Notes under the pieces: model-generated
The model's input: the letters and a program-made list of their open reading frames with translations, nothing else
Databases searched by the model: none
What the model was told of the DNA's origin: nothing
Position numbers and translations under genes: made by a program
From: Fuerstiella sp.
GTDB taxonomy: Bacteria > Planctomycetota > Planctomycetia > Planctomycetales > Planctomycetaceae
DNA length: 64,000 nucleotides
Reading direction: 5' to 3'
NCBI GenBank assembly: GCA_022843805.1
Contig: JALHMY010000041.1
Coordinates: 1-64,000, forward strand
Part shown: one piece after another, positions 45,558-54,752 of the stretch
Layout of the letters: every line of letters begins with the position of its first letter
How positions within the stretch are numbered: the first letter of the stretch is position 1

Positions 45558-48077
45558 ATGCTGGAACTTCCCTGGTGGTGGTGGCTGGCTCCTGGTGGTG
45601 CCGGGTTTTCACTCCTGTTTGCTGCCATGTTCTACCGTCAGATCATGTCTGCGGCGCCTGGTGATGAGGACATGCAGCGGATTTCCGGGTACGTCCGGGA
45701 GGGGGCTTTCGCCTATCTGAAGCAACAGTATCGAGTTGTTGCAATTGTCTTCGCAGTTCTGACACTGGTACTGATCTGGCAGTCTTTTGGGCTGAAGCAG
45801 CAGCACTTTTTGGTACCTTTCGCCTTCCTTACCGGCGGTTTCTTCAGTGGTCTGGCTGGCTTTATTGGTATGAATACTGCGACGTTTGCAGCCAGTCGCA
45901 CTGCTGAGGCTGCGAAGGAGTCGCTCAACCGAGCATTGCAGGTGGCTTTCCGTGCCGGGGCGGTGATGGGATTGGTGGTGGTTGGCCTTGGGCTTTTGGA
46001 CGTCAGCCTGTGGTTCTGGCTGCTGGCCTGGCTGCTGCCTCGCATAATCGACGGCTTTGTGATGTCGATTGAGCAGATCACAGTGGTGATGCTGTGCTTT
46101 GGTATGGGAGCCAGCACTCAGGCATTGTTTGCTCGTGTTGGCGGCGGGATTTTCACGAAGTCGGCAGATGTGGGAGCTGATCTGGTTGGAAAGATTGAGG
46201 CGGGGATTCCGGAAGATGATGCTCGTAACCCTGCTGTGATTGCCGACAATGTGGGAGATAACGTAGGCGACATTGCGGGTATGGGCGCTGATCTGTATGA
46301 AAGCTATTGCGGCTCGATCCTTGCCACGGCAGCGCTGGGAACTGCCGCTGCGTCAGCACTTCGATACGAGGAACCTGCTGCGAAACTTTCGTTCGTTCTG
46401 GCTCCGATGGTGCTTGCTGGTGTCGGTATCGTGGTATCGGTGCTCAGCATTTTCCTGGTAAAAACGAGGGAAGGTACTTCACAGGCGAATCTGCTGTACG
46501 CGCTTCGTCGAGGTGTCTGGGGAGCGAGTGGACTGATTTTTGTCCTTGCTGCCCTTGTCTGTTATCTGGTACTTCCGGCAGACATTTGGCGTGGCGTCTT
46601 TGGTGCTATAGCAACCGGACTGCTTGCCGGAGTGGCGATTGGCTGGTCCAGTGAATTCCATACTTCGTCCGACTATCGGCCCACTCGTTCGATTGCTGAA
46701 CAGACACAAAGCGGGCCGGGAACGACGGTCATCGCCGGACTTGCTGAAGGAATGCTGAGTTCCTGGCCAGCGCTGGCGATCGTGGGAGTTGCCACTCTGC
46801 TGGCTTACGTTTTTGCCGGGGGAACACAGATTCCCGAAACGGGGTTGTACGGTATCGGAATGGCTGCCGTAGGAATGCTGGCCACTCTGGGAATAACGCT
46901 GGCCAGCGACGCATATGGCCCAATTGCTGACAATGCGGGGGGCAATGCCGAGATGACACATCAGCCCGACTATGTGCGGGAACGAACGGATGCTCTGGAT
47001 GTACTCGGCAATACGACAGCGGCAACCGGAAAAGGTTTTGCCATTGGCTCAGCGGCTCTCACCGGTCTCGCTTTGCTGGCCGCATTTGTTGAAGAGGTCC
47101 GGGTTGGAATTCAGCGCGAAGCATCGGCTTTTGTGCAGGCCCATTTGAACACTGATTCTTCCGTGCCCGGAAAACTGGTCGCACTCGGCCGAGGAAAATT
47201 CGCAGTACTGGCGGACCGACCTGATCCTGAAACAGGATTCTTTCCGGCGATGATCGTGGCCAGTAGCGGATCCCCATATATCGTACTCGATGGCGAAGCC
47301 CGGTCGGCCACGGACGAGGAATTGCTGGTTTATGGGCGGCAGGGGCGTTCTCGAAAGAAGTGGGCTGAATCCATCGTTGATGATGTGCAGAATCCGAATT
47401 CCGCAAACCCAGGGACTGTGGACCTCGTTCATCTTGTGCCAGTCCAAAAAGCGAGGTTCAGTGATTTTATGGAGTTATACGAGGTTCACCTGATGAATCC
47501 TCGCGTACTTGTTGGAATGTTTTTCGGCGTCATGATGGTCTATGTTTTTTGTGGCCTGACCATGAAAGCTGTTGGACGTGCGGCCGGTCTGATTATGGCG
47601 GAGGCGCGTCGGCAGTTCCGCGAACTCAGTTTGCTGACTAATCCCGGTGCGAAGGCGGATTATGCCAGATGTATTGTAATCGCGACTTCAGCAGCCCAGA
47701 AGGAAATGATCGTGCCATCCCTGCTGGCCGTGGTTGTTCCCCTGGCTGTCGGAATGTTGCTCGATGTCAGTGGCATCATGGGACTGCTGGCAGGCAGTCT
47801 GACGTCCGGATTCGCCATGGCCGTGTTTATGTCCAATTCCGGCGGGGCATGGGACAATGCGAAGAAATATATCGAAGCCGGTCATCTCGGCGGTAAGGGG
47901 TCAGAAGCACACAAAGCAGGAATCGTTGGTGATACCGTGGGTGACCCGTTCAAAGATACTTCCGGGCCCTCGCTCAATATTCTGATTAAGCTGATGAGCA
48001 TGGTCGCGATTGTGTTCGCCGGAGTGATCGTGAAATATTCTCCTGTGATCGCTGTGATACTGGGAATTGATCAGTGA
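45558..48077 (+). CDS. hppA: Membrane-bound ion-pumping pyrophosphatase, K+-dependent type
   Basis: 839 residues from ATG 45558, where the typical hydrophobic start (LPWWWWLAPGGAGFSLLF) begins. The catalytic set is complete: KSADVGADLVGKIEAGIPEDD, NPAVIADNVGDNVGDIAGMGADLYESY, and late loops NSGGAWDNAKKYIEAG and HKAGIVGDTVGDPFKDTSGPSLNIL. GNTTAATGKGFAIGSA has Ala and Gly at the two positions that mark K+-dependent enzymes, which pump Na+ or H+. About 100 extra hydrophilic residues (about 514-625) lie before LMNPRVLVGMFFG. It hydrolyses pyrophosphate to build an ion gradient. Convergent with the response regulator. Confidence 0.95.
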   Translation: MLELPWWWWLAPGGAGFSLLFAAMFYRQIMSAAPGDEDMQRISGYVREGAFAYLKQQYRVVAIVFAVLTLVLIWQSFGLKQQHFLVPFAFLTGGFFSGLAGFIGMNTATFAASRTAEAAKESLNRALQVAFRAGAVMGLVVVGLGLLDVSLWFWLLAWLLPRIIDGFVMSIEQITVVMLCFGMGASTQALFARVGGGIFTKSADVGADLVGKIEAGIPEDDARNPAVIADNVGDNVGDIAGMGADLYESYCGSILATAALGTAAASALRYEEPAAKLSFVLAPMVLAGVGIVVSVLSIFLVKTREGTSQANLLYALRRGVWGASGLIFVLAALVCYLVLPADIWRGVFGAIATGLLAGVAIGWSSEFHTSSDYRPTRSIAEQTQSGPGTTVIAGLAEGMLSSWPALAIVGVATLLAYVFAGGTQIPETGLYGIGMAAVGMLATLGITLASDAYGPIADNAGGNAEMTHQPDYVRERTDALDVLGNTTAATGKGFAIGSAALTGLALLAAFVEEVRVGIQREASAFVQAHLNTDSSVPGKLVALGRGKFAVLADRPDPETGFFPAMIVASSGSPYIVLDGEARSATDEELLVYGRQGRSRKKWAESIVDDVQNPNSANPGTVDLVHLVPVQKARFSDFMELYEVHLMNPRVLVGMFFGVMMVYVFCGLTMKAVGRAAGLIMAEARRQFRELSLLTNPGAKADYARCIVIATSAAQKEMIVPSLLAVVVPLAVGMLLDVSGIMGLLAGSLTSGFAMAVFMSNSGGAWDNAKKYIEAGHLGGKGSEAHKAGIVGDTVGDPFKDTSGPSLNILIKLMSMVAIVFAGVIVKYSPVIAVILGIDQ

Positions 48078-48108
48078 ACCCGGGTAGGAGCCCGCGTGAA
48101 AATTTCTC

Positions 48109-49515
48109 TTACGATTGTTCAGGATCGATCCGTCGAAGTTTTTCCCGCAGCGTTTCACGGTGGATTCCCAGCAGTCTTGACGCTTCTCCTCGCTGTTCGC
48201 CGACATGACTGAGTGTTGCACGCAGCAGCGGACGCTCAGCAGTTTTCAGGAATCGCTCATAAAGGTCATCCAGTCCGGATTCTATGTCGTTCAACTGCGA
48301 AGTGGTCCAGTCGCAGACAGCCTGCTGAAGCCGAGCTGTCGGATCCTGCCCGACTCGATGATCAGCCTTTATCAGAGACGGCACAGGATTCGGCAAATGC
48401 TCCACCGAGATTGTATCGCCCCGACATACCACAGTTGCTGCCTCAATCGCATTTCGGAGTTCACGCACGTTTCCATACCACGATCGCGACTGAAGTTCCT
48501 TCATCGCTTCAGCGGAAAGTCGCATTTGCTGTCCGCTTCGGGATGCATTCTGCAGAAATCGATCAGCCAGGGCGGGAATATCTTCAATTCTGTCTCTCAA
48601 TGCCGGCATTTCAATGCGAAAGACATTCAGGCGGTAATACAGATCACTTCGAAATTCGCCTCCTGAGACGCGTTCTTCGAGATTTCGATTGGTCGCAGCA
48701 ACCAGACGAAAAGTGGCCGTTCTGCAATCACTGCCACCCACGGGACGAAGTTCCCCGGTTTCAAGTACTCTGAGAAGTTTGGCCTGAAGGTTCATCGACA
48801 CTTCACCAATTTCGTCAATGAATGCTGTTCCTCCGTTTGCCATTTCCAGCAGGCCCCGGCGCTCCTGGTCGGCTCCTGTGAATGCGCCTCGGGAATGGCC
48901 GAAAAGCTCACTTTCCACAACCGATTCGCTCAGGGCCGGAATGCAGATCGGTACGAAGCGGCCCGTGCGGTGGCTGTGCTGATGAATGGCTCGTGCAACC
49001 AGGTCTTTTCCGGTACCGCTTTCACCAGTAATCAGGACCGGTACGCTGCGTTCGGCGACAAGCGCAATTCTGCGGAACACTTCCTGCATTGCTGGTGAAC
49101 TGCCCACGATCAGTTCATCGTCAGGCTTTGTCTGTTGTGAATCGCCATGCTTCTGTGAAACGGATATTGCCTGTCTGACAACGGCCACAGCCCTGTCCAG
49201 ATCAATCGGCTTTGTGAGATAATCAAAGGCGCCGCCATCGATTGCGCCGACCGCGGTCCCCAGATTTCCAAATGCCGTCATCATGATGACCGGGACGCCA
49301 GCGGATTTGCCCCGAAACTGCTTCAGGGCCTGCAGCCCGTCCATCCCAGGAAGCCTCACATCCATGACAATGACATCCGGTTTCACGCGATCTGCCATCG
49401 TCATCGCCTGTTCGGCGGTTCCCGCGACGTCAACAGTAAATCCCTCGTCCGTGAGACATTCTCGAAATGCCCAGCAAATCGCAGGTTCGTCATCCACAAT
49501 CAGCACGTGTGACAT
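48109..49515 (-). CDS. NtrC-family response regulator
   Basis: 468 residues from ATG 49515 (GGAAT upstream). Receiver domain 1-120 has VLIVDDEP, phospho-acceptor Asp in [13 protein letters not shown] and Lys in LTKPIDL. The AAA+ domain has Walker [17 protein letters not shown] in [13 protein letters not shown] and DEIGEVS. A Fis-type helix-turn-helix ([20 protein letters not shown]) closes it. It would activate sigma-54 promoters when phosphorylated. The sensor kinase gene ends 47 nt upstream on the same strand, so they form a two-component pair. Its targets are not apparent. Confidence 0.95.
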   Translation of the reverse strand: MSHVLIVDDEPAICWAFRECLTDEGFTVDVAGTAEQAMTMADRVKPDVIVMDVRLPGMDGLQALKQFRGKSAGVPVIMMTAFGNLGTAVGAIDGGAFDYLTKPIDLDRAVAVVRQAISVSQKHGDSQQTKPDDELIVGSSPAMQEVFRRIALVAERSVPVLITGESGTGKDLVARAIHQHSHRTGRFVPICIPALSESVVESELFGHSRGAFTGADQERRGLLEMANGGTAFIDEIGEVSMNLQAKLLRVLETGELRPVGGSDCRTATFRLVAATNRNLEERVSGGEFRSDLYYRLNVFRIEMPALRDRIEDIPALADRFLQNASRSGQQMRLSAEAMKELQSRSWYGNVRELRNAIEAATVVCRGDTISVEHLPNPVPSLIKADHRVGQDPTARLQQAVCDWTTSQLNDIESGLDDLYERFLKTAERPLLRATLSHVGEQRGEASRLLGIHRETLREKLRRIDPEQS

Positions 49516-49561
49516 TTTGCATATTCCATTTTTGTCAGGCTTCCGAATGAGCTGTATTGTA

Positions 49562-50938
49562 TCAGACATCAGCAGCAATTCGTTCGATCAGAAAGCGAAA
49601 CCGAGTTCGGTTGTCAGTTCGCTCGCATGTCAGCGAACCCTTACCTGAATCCGCCACCTGTGCGGCGAGAGTCAGACCGAGGCCCACTCCATCCGGTTTG
49701 CCCGTTACAAAAGGTTCGAAGATTCTGCCCTGAACGGCTTCAGCGATTCCGAGCCCGTTGTCAGACACATCGACCTGAACGTGAGTGTCGGTGATCGAAA
49801 CCGTGACCTGCACATGGCCACCGGGGCGACATGCTTCCAGGGCATTCTGTATCAGGTTCAGCAATGCTGCCTGAACGAGTTCTGCATCCGCAACGACAAT
49901 CTGATCTCGAAGATGCTCGGCGGGAAGATCGATCGTCAGCAACGTGTCTGCATGCTGAAACTGAGGCTGAAGAAGATCCCGAATCGTGGTCAGGATTTCA
50001 TCGATTCGCCCGGCCACTGAGGCTCGCTGTACGTCACGTGTCAGACTGAGCAGACCGCGAATCTGGTTTTCCGTGAGGTTCAGCTGCCGTATTGCCACCT
50101 GAAGGCTTTCAGGATCAGTGTCAGGTGTTCGTCTCATATGCAGCTGAATGGCCATCCGAGCTCCGGTGATGGAATTTCGAAGCTGATGAGCCAGACCTCC
50201 GGCGACCTGAGCTATCAGAGTGTTGCGCTCCGTCAGGCGAATCTGATGTGTCGCCTCCTGCAGCCCCTGCGCCATTCGATTGATGGACGATGCAAGGCTG
50301 GTCAGTTCGTCGTCACCTGAGACCGGCAGCAGATTGTCAAACTGCAGAGTTGCCAGTTTACCCACCTGATGCTGCATTCGATCCAGTCGGGCACCGAGCC
50401 TGGCGGCAATGAGATAGGAAAGAATGGCCATCATCAGCATCGTGCATGCTCCGATCAGCAGAGGTGGCAGAATGACATCTCTGCGGACCGCCTGCCATTG
50501 ACGCTCAGGGATCAGTACCAGCAACTGCCGCAGCTCCCGGGAACGCTGTACCTGAACGCCCCCGACCAGCCATTTTTCTCCGTCAACTACAAGCGGTCGG
50601 AACTCTCCCAGCTGTCCTGCATCTGACGAAGGAGCCTGCGGCACCGCAATCACTTGTCGAGCAACTGGCTGTGGAAGCGTTGTGGCAGTGATCGTGCCCG
50701 TCGAATCAGCAGCAATAAAATCGGCTCCGGAAAGCCCTTTCATCTGATCCAACACAGCACTTCGTACCGGAAACGTGCTTCCGCTCAGCGTCGCAACAAT
50801 CTGATTGAGCCGTGAAATCGACTCGTGTTCCACATGACTGGCCGCATTCCATGCGGCACTGATGGAAATAATGCCGATCGCTAGGCCCTGCAGTAAGGCG
50901 AATGGCATCAGAATCTGATTGCGAATAGGCCAGCGCAT
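49562..50938 (-). CDS. Sensor histidine kinase
   Basis: 458 residues. Two membrane segments (about 8-30 and 155-180) flank a periplasmic sensor of about 120 residues. A HAMP domain follows (RLDRMQHQVGKLATLQFDNLLPVSGDDELTSLASSINRMAQGL). The phospho-acceptor His is in AGGLAHQLRNSITGARMA. The ATPase part has N box LNLIQNALEAC, DNGLGI and GVGLGLTLAAQV. It pairs with the NtrC-type regulator. The sensed signal cannot be read from the sensor domain. Confidence 0.94.
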   Translation of the reverse strand: MRWPIRNQILMPFALLQGLAIGIISISAAWNAASHVEHESISRLNQIVATLSGSTFPVRSAVLDQMKGLSGADFIAADSTGTITATTLPQPVARQVIAVPQAPSSDAGQLGEFRPLVVDGEKWLVGGVQVQRSRELRQLLVLIPERQWQAVRRDVILPPLLIGACTMLMMAILSYLIAARLGARLDRMQHQVGKLATLQFDNLLPVSGDDELTSLASSINRMAQGLQEATHQIRLTERNTLIAQVAGGLAHQLRNSITGARMAIQLHMRRTPDTDPESLQVAIRQLNLTENQIRGLLSLTRDVQRASVAGRIDEILTTIRDLLQPQFQHADTLLTIDLPAEHLRDQIVVADAELVQAALLNLIQNALEACRPGGHVQVTVSITDTHVQVDVSDNGLGIAEAVQGRIFEPFVTGKPDGVGLGLTLAAQVADSGKGSLTCERTDNRTRFRFLIERIAADV

Positions 50939-51275
50939 GAGCTTTGTGTGGACATGGATTTAGGGGACGTGGCAGGCAACTGACGTTTTCGGAAACATGA
51001 CGAGTCTGCCCTTACCTGTCACGCAAGTGGACTCAATTTTGCAGCGACCGACAATGGACTTTGTGATTCCGATTCTTCAGAAGCCCTGAATTCCATGTCC
51101 GACAAGTGGTCACAGTGTCTGCAGCGAGAATGTTTTCGAAAGACCGCTCTCATGAGAATGCTGCTGAGTGGTTCTGAGCCAATACGGGCGGAAGTCAAGC
51201 CGTCCCCATTGAAGCACGAGTGTGGGAGGGATCTGCGAACTTTACGGAATTCCCTGCCGCAATGAAAACAGCCAC
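50939..51275. other. Intergenic region, nothing recognised
   Basis: 337 bases with no credible gene. The minus-strand frame 51279-51019 has no ribosome binding site or family feature. Confidence 0.6.
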
Positions 51276-52007
51276 TCACTGATCCATGAGCATTTTGATT
51301 TGTGGAGGCACATCCATTTGTTCCGGCAGAATCCGCTCAGTGATTTGCTTTTCTGCAAGGGCGGCGTCAAAGCGTTTCTCAGACTTAAGGTGCGATAGCC
51401 AGTGCCGTACCTGTTCGTCGGCTTTCGATTTCTCTGCCGCGGAGTCAAACTGATCGAGGGCCTGATAAGCGCGAATAACGCACCAGATGCGACAATTGTA
51501 AGCCCAGTCGGCCGCTTCAGGATCCATCATCACAAGTCGACAGTCCTGACCGGCCGTGTAAAAGCCTCGGTATGCACCCCGATAGTCCTGCGGGTGATCC
51601 AGTTTCGCCACCGCTCGCACTTCGGCCGCAAAGCGGGCACTGGAATCGCTGCTATGCTGGTTTGTCAGTATCTTGACTGCGACAGCGCGTCCCAGACTTG
51701 TGTCGAACCCGCGAAAAACGATTGACATGCCACCTGTTTCAATCACATGTTCGATGGCAAATTCGTCGATGGCTCCGAGGTCACCCGGACGCAGCGGCGC
51801 CGAAAGAAATTCGGGTCCTTTCCGTTGTCCGGAAACAGCATTTCGATATTCGCTCAGAAACTCCGATTCTGTCAGTTGTTCGATCCTGCTCTGACAGGAC
51901 TGACAGTGCTGCAGATGATCGGCGTCCACCTGGTCGATTTCTCTGTCCACGATCAGGCAGTTCTGAAGCTGTTCGTCCGAAAGACATTTTCGTGCTGCCG
52001 CTGCCAT
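51276..52007 (-). CDS. Truncated Ser/Thr kinase: N-lobe only, after a zinc finger
   Basis: 243 residues. The start has a zinc finger like that of the 12.1-kb kinase (DHLQHCQSCQSR). The kinase N-lobe follows: a degraded glycine loop (ETGGMSIVFRGF), Lys in VAVKIL, Glu in FAAEVRAVAKLDHP. It then jumps at once to QDYRGAYRGFYTAGQDC and a helical end typical of the far C-terminus of such proteins. HRDLKP, DFG and APE are absent. An in-frame deletion of the C-lobe is the simplest explanation; the frame is kept. It overlaps the ECF gene by one base (TGATG). It cannot be a kinase but could still bind the sigma factor through the finger. Confidence 0.85.
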   Translation of the reverse strand: MAAAARKCLSDEQLQNCLIVDREIDQVDADHLQHCQSCQSRIEQLTESEFLSEYRNAVSGQRKGPEFLSAPLRPGDLGAIDEFAIEHVIETGGMSIVFRGFDTSLGRAVAVKILTNQHSSDSSARFAAEVRAVAKLDHPQDYRGAYRGFYTAGQDCRLVMMDPEAADWAYNCRIWCVIRAYQALDQFDSAAEKSKADEQVRHWLSHLKSEKRFDAALAEKQITERILPEQMDVPPQIKMLMDQ

Positions 52008-52654
52008 CAGGAGTTCGCATCACTGCTGCTGAGACGGGTGTCCCCGGAATCCATAACTGGAAACTCATCGGCCAGCAGGCGAACCTCTGCTTCGAGCAGC
52101 TTCAGTACCCGTGATTTGTTGACGTAGACGGTGTGTACCGGGATCGCCAGCTTAGCGGCTGCTTCAGCCGCTGGAATGTTGTGAAGCCATGTCAGTTCAA
52201 AACTCGACCAGGTGATCGATTCGACTCGCAGTCGTATTCTTTGGCAGGCTGCATTAAGAACCTGCTGGCAGAAGACTGAATCCCACAGGGAGTCCGAGTC
52301 TGATCCGACGAAGTGCTCATTCCCGCCAACTTCTTCAAGCGATACTTCCTTTGCTCGCAGCGATCGCTGACTAAACCAGGAATTGACCCGATTTGCAGTC
52401 ACCGTTCCAAACCATGCGCGGAATCTGCCGCGTGCAGGGTCGTATTCGAAACTTCTGATCGCTCGTGTCAGTGTTGTCATAACGTCCTGAACCAGATCGT
52501 CGATATCTGCTTCCTGGATACCCCTGCGTCGGCAATATGTTCGAACCACCGGTGAATAGATTGTCGCGAAGATCTCCCACGATCCCGAATCGTCGGCATC
52601 GCGGATCCTGAGTATGAGGCTGGGAGACGTGACGGGTTCGTACCTGTTACTCAT
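52007..52654 (-). CDS. ECF RNA polymerase sigma factor
   Basis: 215 residues. Region 2 motifs are IYSPVVRTYCRRRGIQEADIDDLVQDVMTTL and the following GRFRAWFGTVTANRVNSW. Region 4 is the C-terminal helix-turn-helix (AEAAAKLAIPVHTVYVNKSRVLKLLEAEVR). It is the same general type as the 10.5-kb ECF. The kinase remnant is translationally coupled downstream, and a PEP-CTERM gene is divergent 290 bp away. Confidence 0.93.
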   Translation of the reverse strand: MSNRYEPVTSPSLILRIRDADDSGSWEIFATIYSPVVRTYCRRRGIQEADIDDLVQDVMTTLTRAIRSFEYDPARGRFRAWFGTVTANRVNSWFSQRSLRAKEVSLEEVGGNEHFVGSDSDSLWDSVFCQQVLNAACQRIRLRVESITWSSFELTWLHNIPAAEAAAKLAIPVHTVYVNKSRVLKLLEAEVRLLADEFPVMDSGDTRLSSSDANS

Positions 52655-52943
52655 TGACTACTTTCAAAACAACAGGTTCTCTCAGCATTTGCAGCGAGTA
52701 TTTTGAAAATTTTCGAAACGCTCAAAATATTTGACCCTGTCAGCAGCACGGCATTCTTTGCGGACCAATTTTTTCGTGCAACGGATGGGACGTTACCAGT
52801 GAAAACTCCGGGATTTTCCCGGTGAACCAGAAAATTGAAAAACTCTGTAAATCCGGTGAGAGAACCACCAGCCTCAGCTGTAGAGACTGGCAGACGAAAA
52901 TGATTCGTTGCAGTAATTCATGTTTTCATCCGGAGACCACATT

Positions 52944-53696
52944 GTGCTGAAACCTATGCTGAGATTTTCTTTTGCTGCGCTGGCGGTCGTGTCGTTCTGC
53001 ACGGCAGAATCACAGGCGGCAGTTCTGTTGGGGCCGACCCCCTATCTTGCGTTTGATAATACGCTTCCAGGAGCGGGAACTTCAATCAGTCCGTTTAGCG
53101 GTCTGACGTTCAGCTATTTCCACAATGAGACGTTTGAAGATCGGCTATTGAATTCCCCGGGACTCTCCACGAGTCCCGGTTTTGGTGGTAATGTCACTTT
53201 GCCGGGGCAGTCCATTCGGGACTCCGTCGATGCTGATGACGGCCAGATCGATGGCAGTGGCTCCGCAGGCTATTCGTATTTCACGAGCCAGGGGTCTCGG
53301 GGGCTGAGTTTTCGCTTCGATGCAGGCATACTTGGAATGCTGCCAACGCACGCCGGGCTCGTGTGGACCGACGGACTGTTCAACCGTGTGATCGAGTTCG
53401 AGGCGTTTGGTGCGAATGATGAATCACTTGGAGTGATCTCAGCAAATGGCATCCCCGACAATTCCATCACCGGAACGACAGCTGAAGATCGATTCTTTGG
53501 CGTGATCCATGCCGGTGGAATCTCCCGAATTTTCATCAGGAACCCGGGCGGAGGGATTGAGGTTGACCATATCCAGTACGGTTACATGGGCAATCAGAAT
53601 CAGGCGGTACCCGAGCCTGCTTCACTTTGTCTGTGGGGGGTGGCCGGAATGCTGGCAGTATGCATGACTCGCCGTCATCGATCCACTATGGTTTGA
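52944..53696 (+). CDS. PEP-CTERM sorting-domain protein
   Basis: 250 residues from GTG 52944, chosen for the GGAGA site at 52932-52936; an ATG at 52920 is possible. The signal peptide LRFSFAALAVVSFCTAESQA precedes a beta-rich domain. The tail is VPEPASLCLWGVAGMLAVCM followed by TRRHRS. The body shows no recognised enzyme motif. It is divergent from the second ECF gene and probably under its control, as in the first set. Two terminators follow. Confidence 0.9.
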   Translation: MLKPMLRFSFAALAVVSFCTAESQAAVLLGPTPYLAFDNTLPGAGTSISPFSGLTFSYFHNETFEDRLLNSPGLSTSPGFGGNVTLPGQSIRDSVDADDGQIDGSGSAGYSYFTSQGSRGLSFRFDAGILGMLPTHAGLVWTDGLFNRVIEFEAFGANDESLGVISANGIPDNSITGTTAEDRFFGVIHAGGISRIFIRNPGGGIEVDHIQYGYMGNQNQAVPEPASLCLWGVAGMLAVCMTRRHRSTMV

Positions 53697-53844
53697 CGAG
53701 ATACTCCTTGACATCGTCTTCTCTCCGGCAATGATAGTGCAGGTGATTGAGGCGTTCGAAGGGACGTTCCGACCGCCATCAGAATTCTCGGAAGATAAGA
53801 TTGAGCACACGCCTGCGAACAGCCGGGCAGGTGCAATTTCAGAT

Positions 53845-53893
53845 AAGCCGACGTTGTGAATTCCAACAGGGTTCACTTGCGTCGGCTTTTTTT
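53845..53893 (+). terminator. Rho-independent terminator 1
   Basis: Stem AAGCCGACG (53845-53853) and CGTCGGCTT (53880-53888), followed by a run of T to 53893. It lies after the PEP-CTERM gene. Confidence 0.85.
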
Positions 53894-53917
53894 GCCTCCG
53901 ACGGAGGTCATGAGAAG

Positions 53918-53962
53918 AGCCGATGCAGGTTCCCCGACGGGATGCGCTGCGTCGGCTTTTTT
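53918..53962 (+). terminator. Rho-independent terminator 2
   Basis: Stem AGCCGATGCAG (53918-53928) and CTGCGTCGGCT (53947-53957), one T-G mismatch, then T to 53962. It shares its right arm core with terminator 1, so the two look like a duplication. Confidence 0.8.
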
Positions 53963-54035
53963 CTGTGAATCTCTGCAGAAAACGGCTTCGATCGAAGTCG
54001 GCAATACCACTATGGCAACAGAGAAAAGGATTGGA

Positions 54036-54500
54036 ATGATGTCTGCATCAGTACGAACGACCGGGTCAGCCCCAAACGCAAGAGCCGAATCAGGGTCGGC
54101 GTTGAATCCTGGTGAATGGGCTCAGGCAGCGGAAAAGGGCCGTGAAGCGATGGAAGCTGCCAGCGCCATGGCAGGTCATGCCGGACAGGCAATGGGTAAC
54201 ATGGCCAGTGATGCTGCGAGCGATGTTGGCCGTCGAGCCGACAATCTTGCCTCGGACGCCGGAGCTGGAATCAGAGAATTCGGTGATCGTCTCAGTAAGG
54301 GTGGTCCTCAGGCGGGAATGCTTGGCTCTGCGTCGCAAGCGCTGGGGCAAACAGTGCAGGACAGCGGCCAGTATCTTGAAAACGCGAAACTGAGTGGAAT
54401 GAGTCGGGATCTTGCTCAGGTAGTGCGACAAAATCCCCTGCCAGCAATCGGTATCGCGTTTGGTCTGGGATGGCTTCTGTCAAGCCGGGTGAGGAACTAA
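54036..54500 (+). CDS. DUF883/ElaB-like membrane-anchored protein
   Basis: 154 residues from ATG 54036 (AAAAGGA six nt upstream); an ATG at 54012 is possible. The body is a long amphipathic, Ala/Gly-rich helix. The C-terminus has VRQNPLPAIGIAFGLGWLLSS, the anchor seen in the ElaB/YqjD (DUF883) group, which tethers ribosomes or stress factors to the membrane in other bacteria. Two further genes follow within a few bases, so it starts an operon with an AI-2E transporter. Confidence 0.75.
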   Translation: MMSASVRTTGSAPNARAESGSALNPGEWAQAAEKGREAMEAASAMAGHAGQAMGNMASDAASDVGRRADNLASDAGAGIREFGDRLSKGGPQAGMLGSASQALGQTVQDSGQYLENAKLSGMSRDLAQVVRQNPLPAIGIAFGLGWLLSSRVRN

Positions 54501-54503
54501 CCC

Positions 54504-54752
54504 ATGTCGACGGATGTCACGATGCCCCCTGACCTCAATGCTGCAGCGTTGCTGAGCGGAATGGCCGACAACCTGCAGTATCAGGTTGCTGAAACAGTGA
54601 AATCGACCGGCAGAGCGGTCACCGCCAGTGCTGAGGCCATGCAGGAATCCGTTGAAACCATTACTGAGAACTCCGTCGCATGGCAAAATCTCGCATCGTT
54701 CCGACGTGGCAAAATGCAATTGTTGTACTGTCCGGAACCGTTGTCAGTCTGA
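54504..54752 (+). CDS. Small helical protein overlapping the AI-2E gene
   Basis: 82 residues, ATG at 54504 with GAGGAAC upstream and only 3 nt after the preceding stop. It has an Ala/Met-rich amphipathic helix (NAAALLSGMADNLQYQVAETVK, TASAEAMQESVE). Its last 73 bases lie inside the AI-2E frame. It may be a translational-coupling partner or a helical adaptor similar to the preceding gene. The last 25 residues are probably not conserved. Confidence 0.5.
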   Translation: MSTDVTMPPDLNAAALLSGMADNLQYQVAETVKSTGRAVTASAEAMQESVETITENSVAWQNLASFRRGKMQLLYCPEPLSV

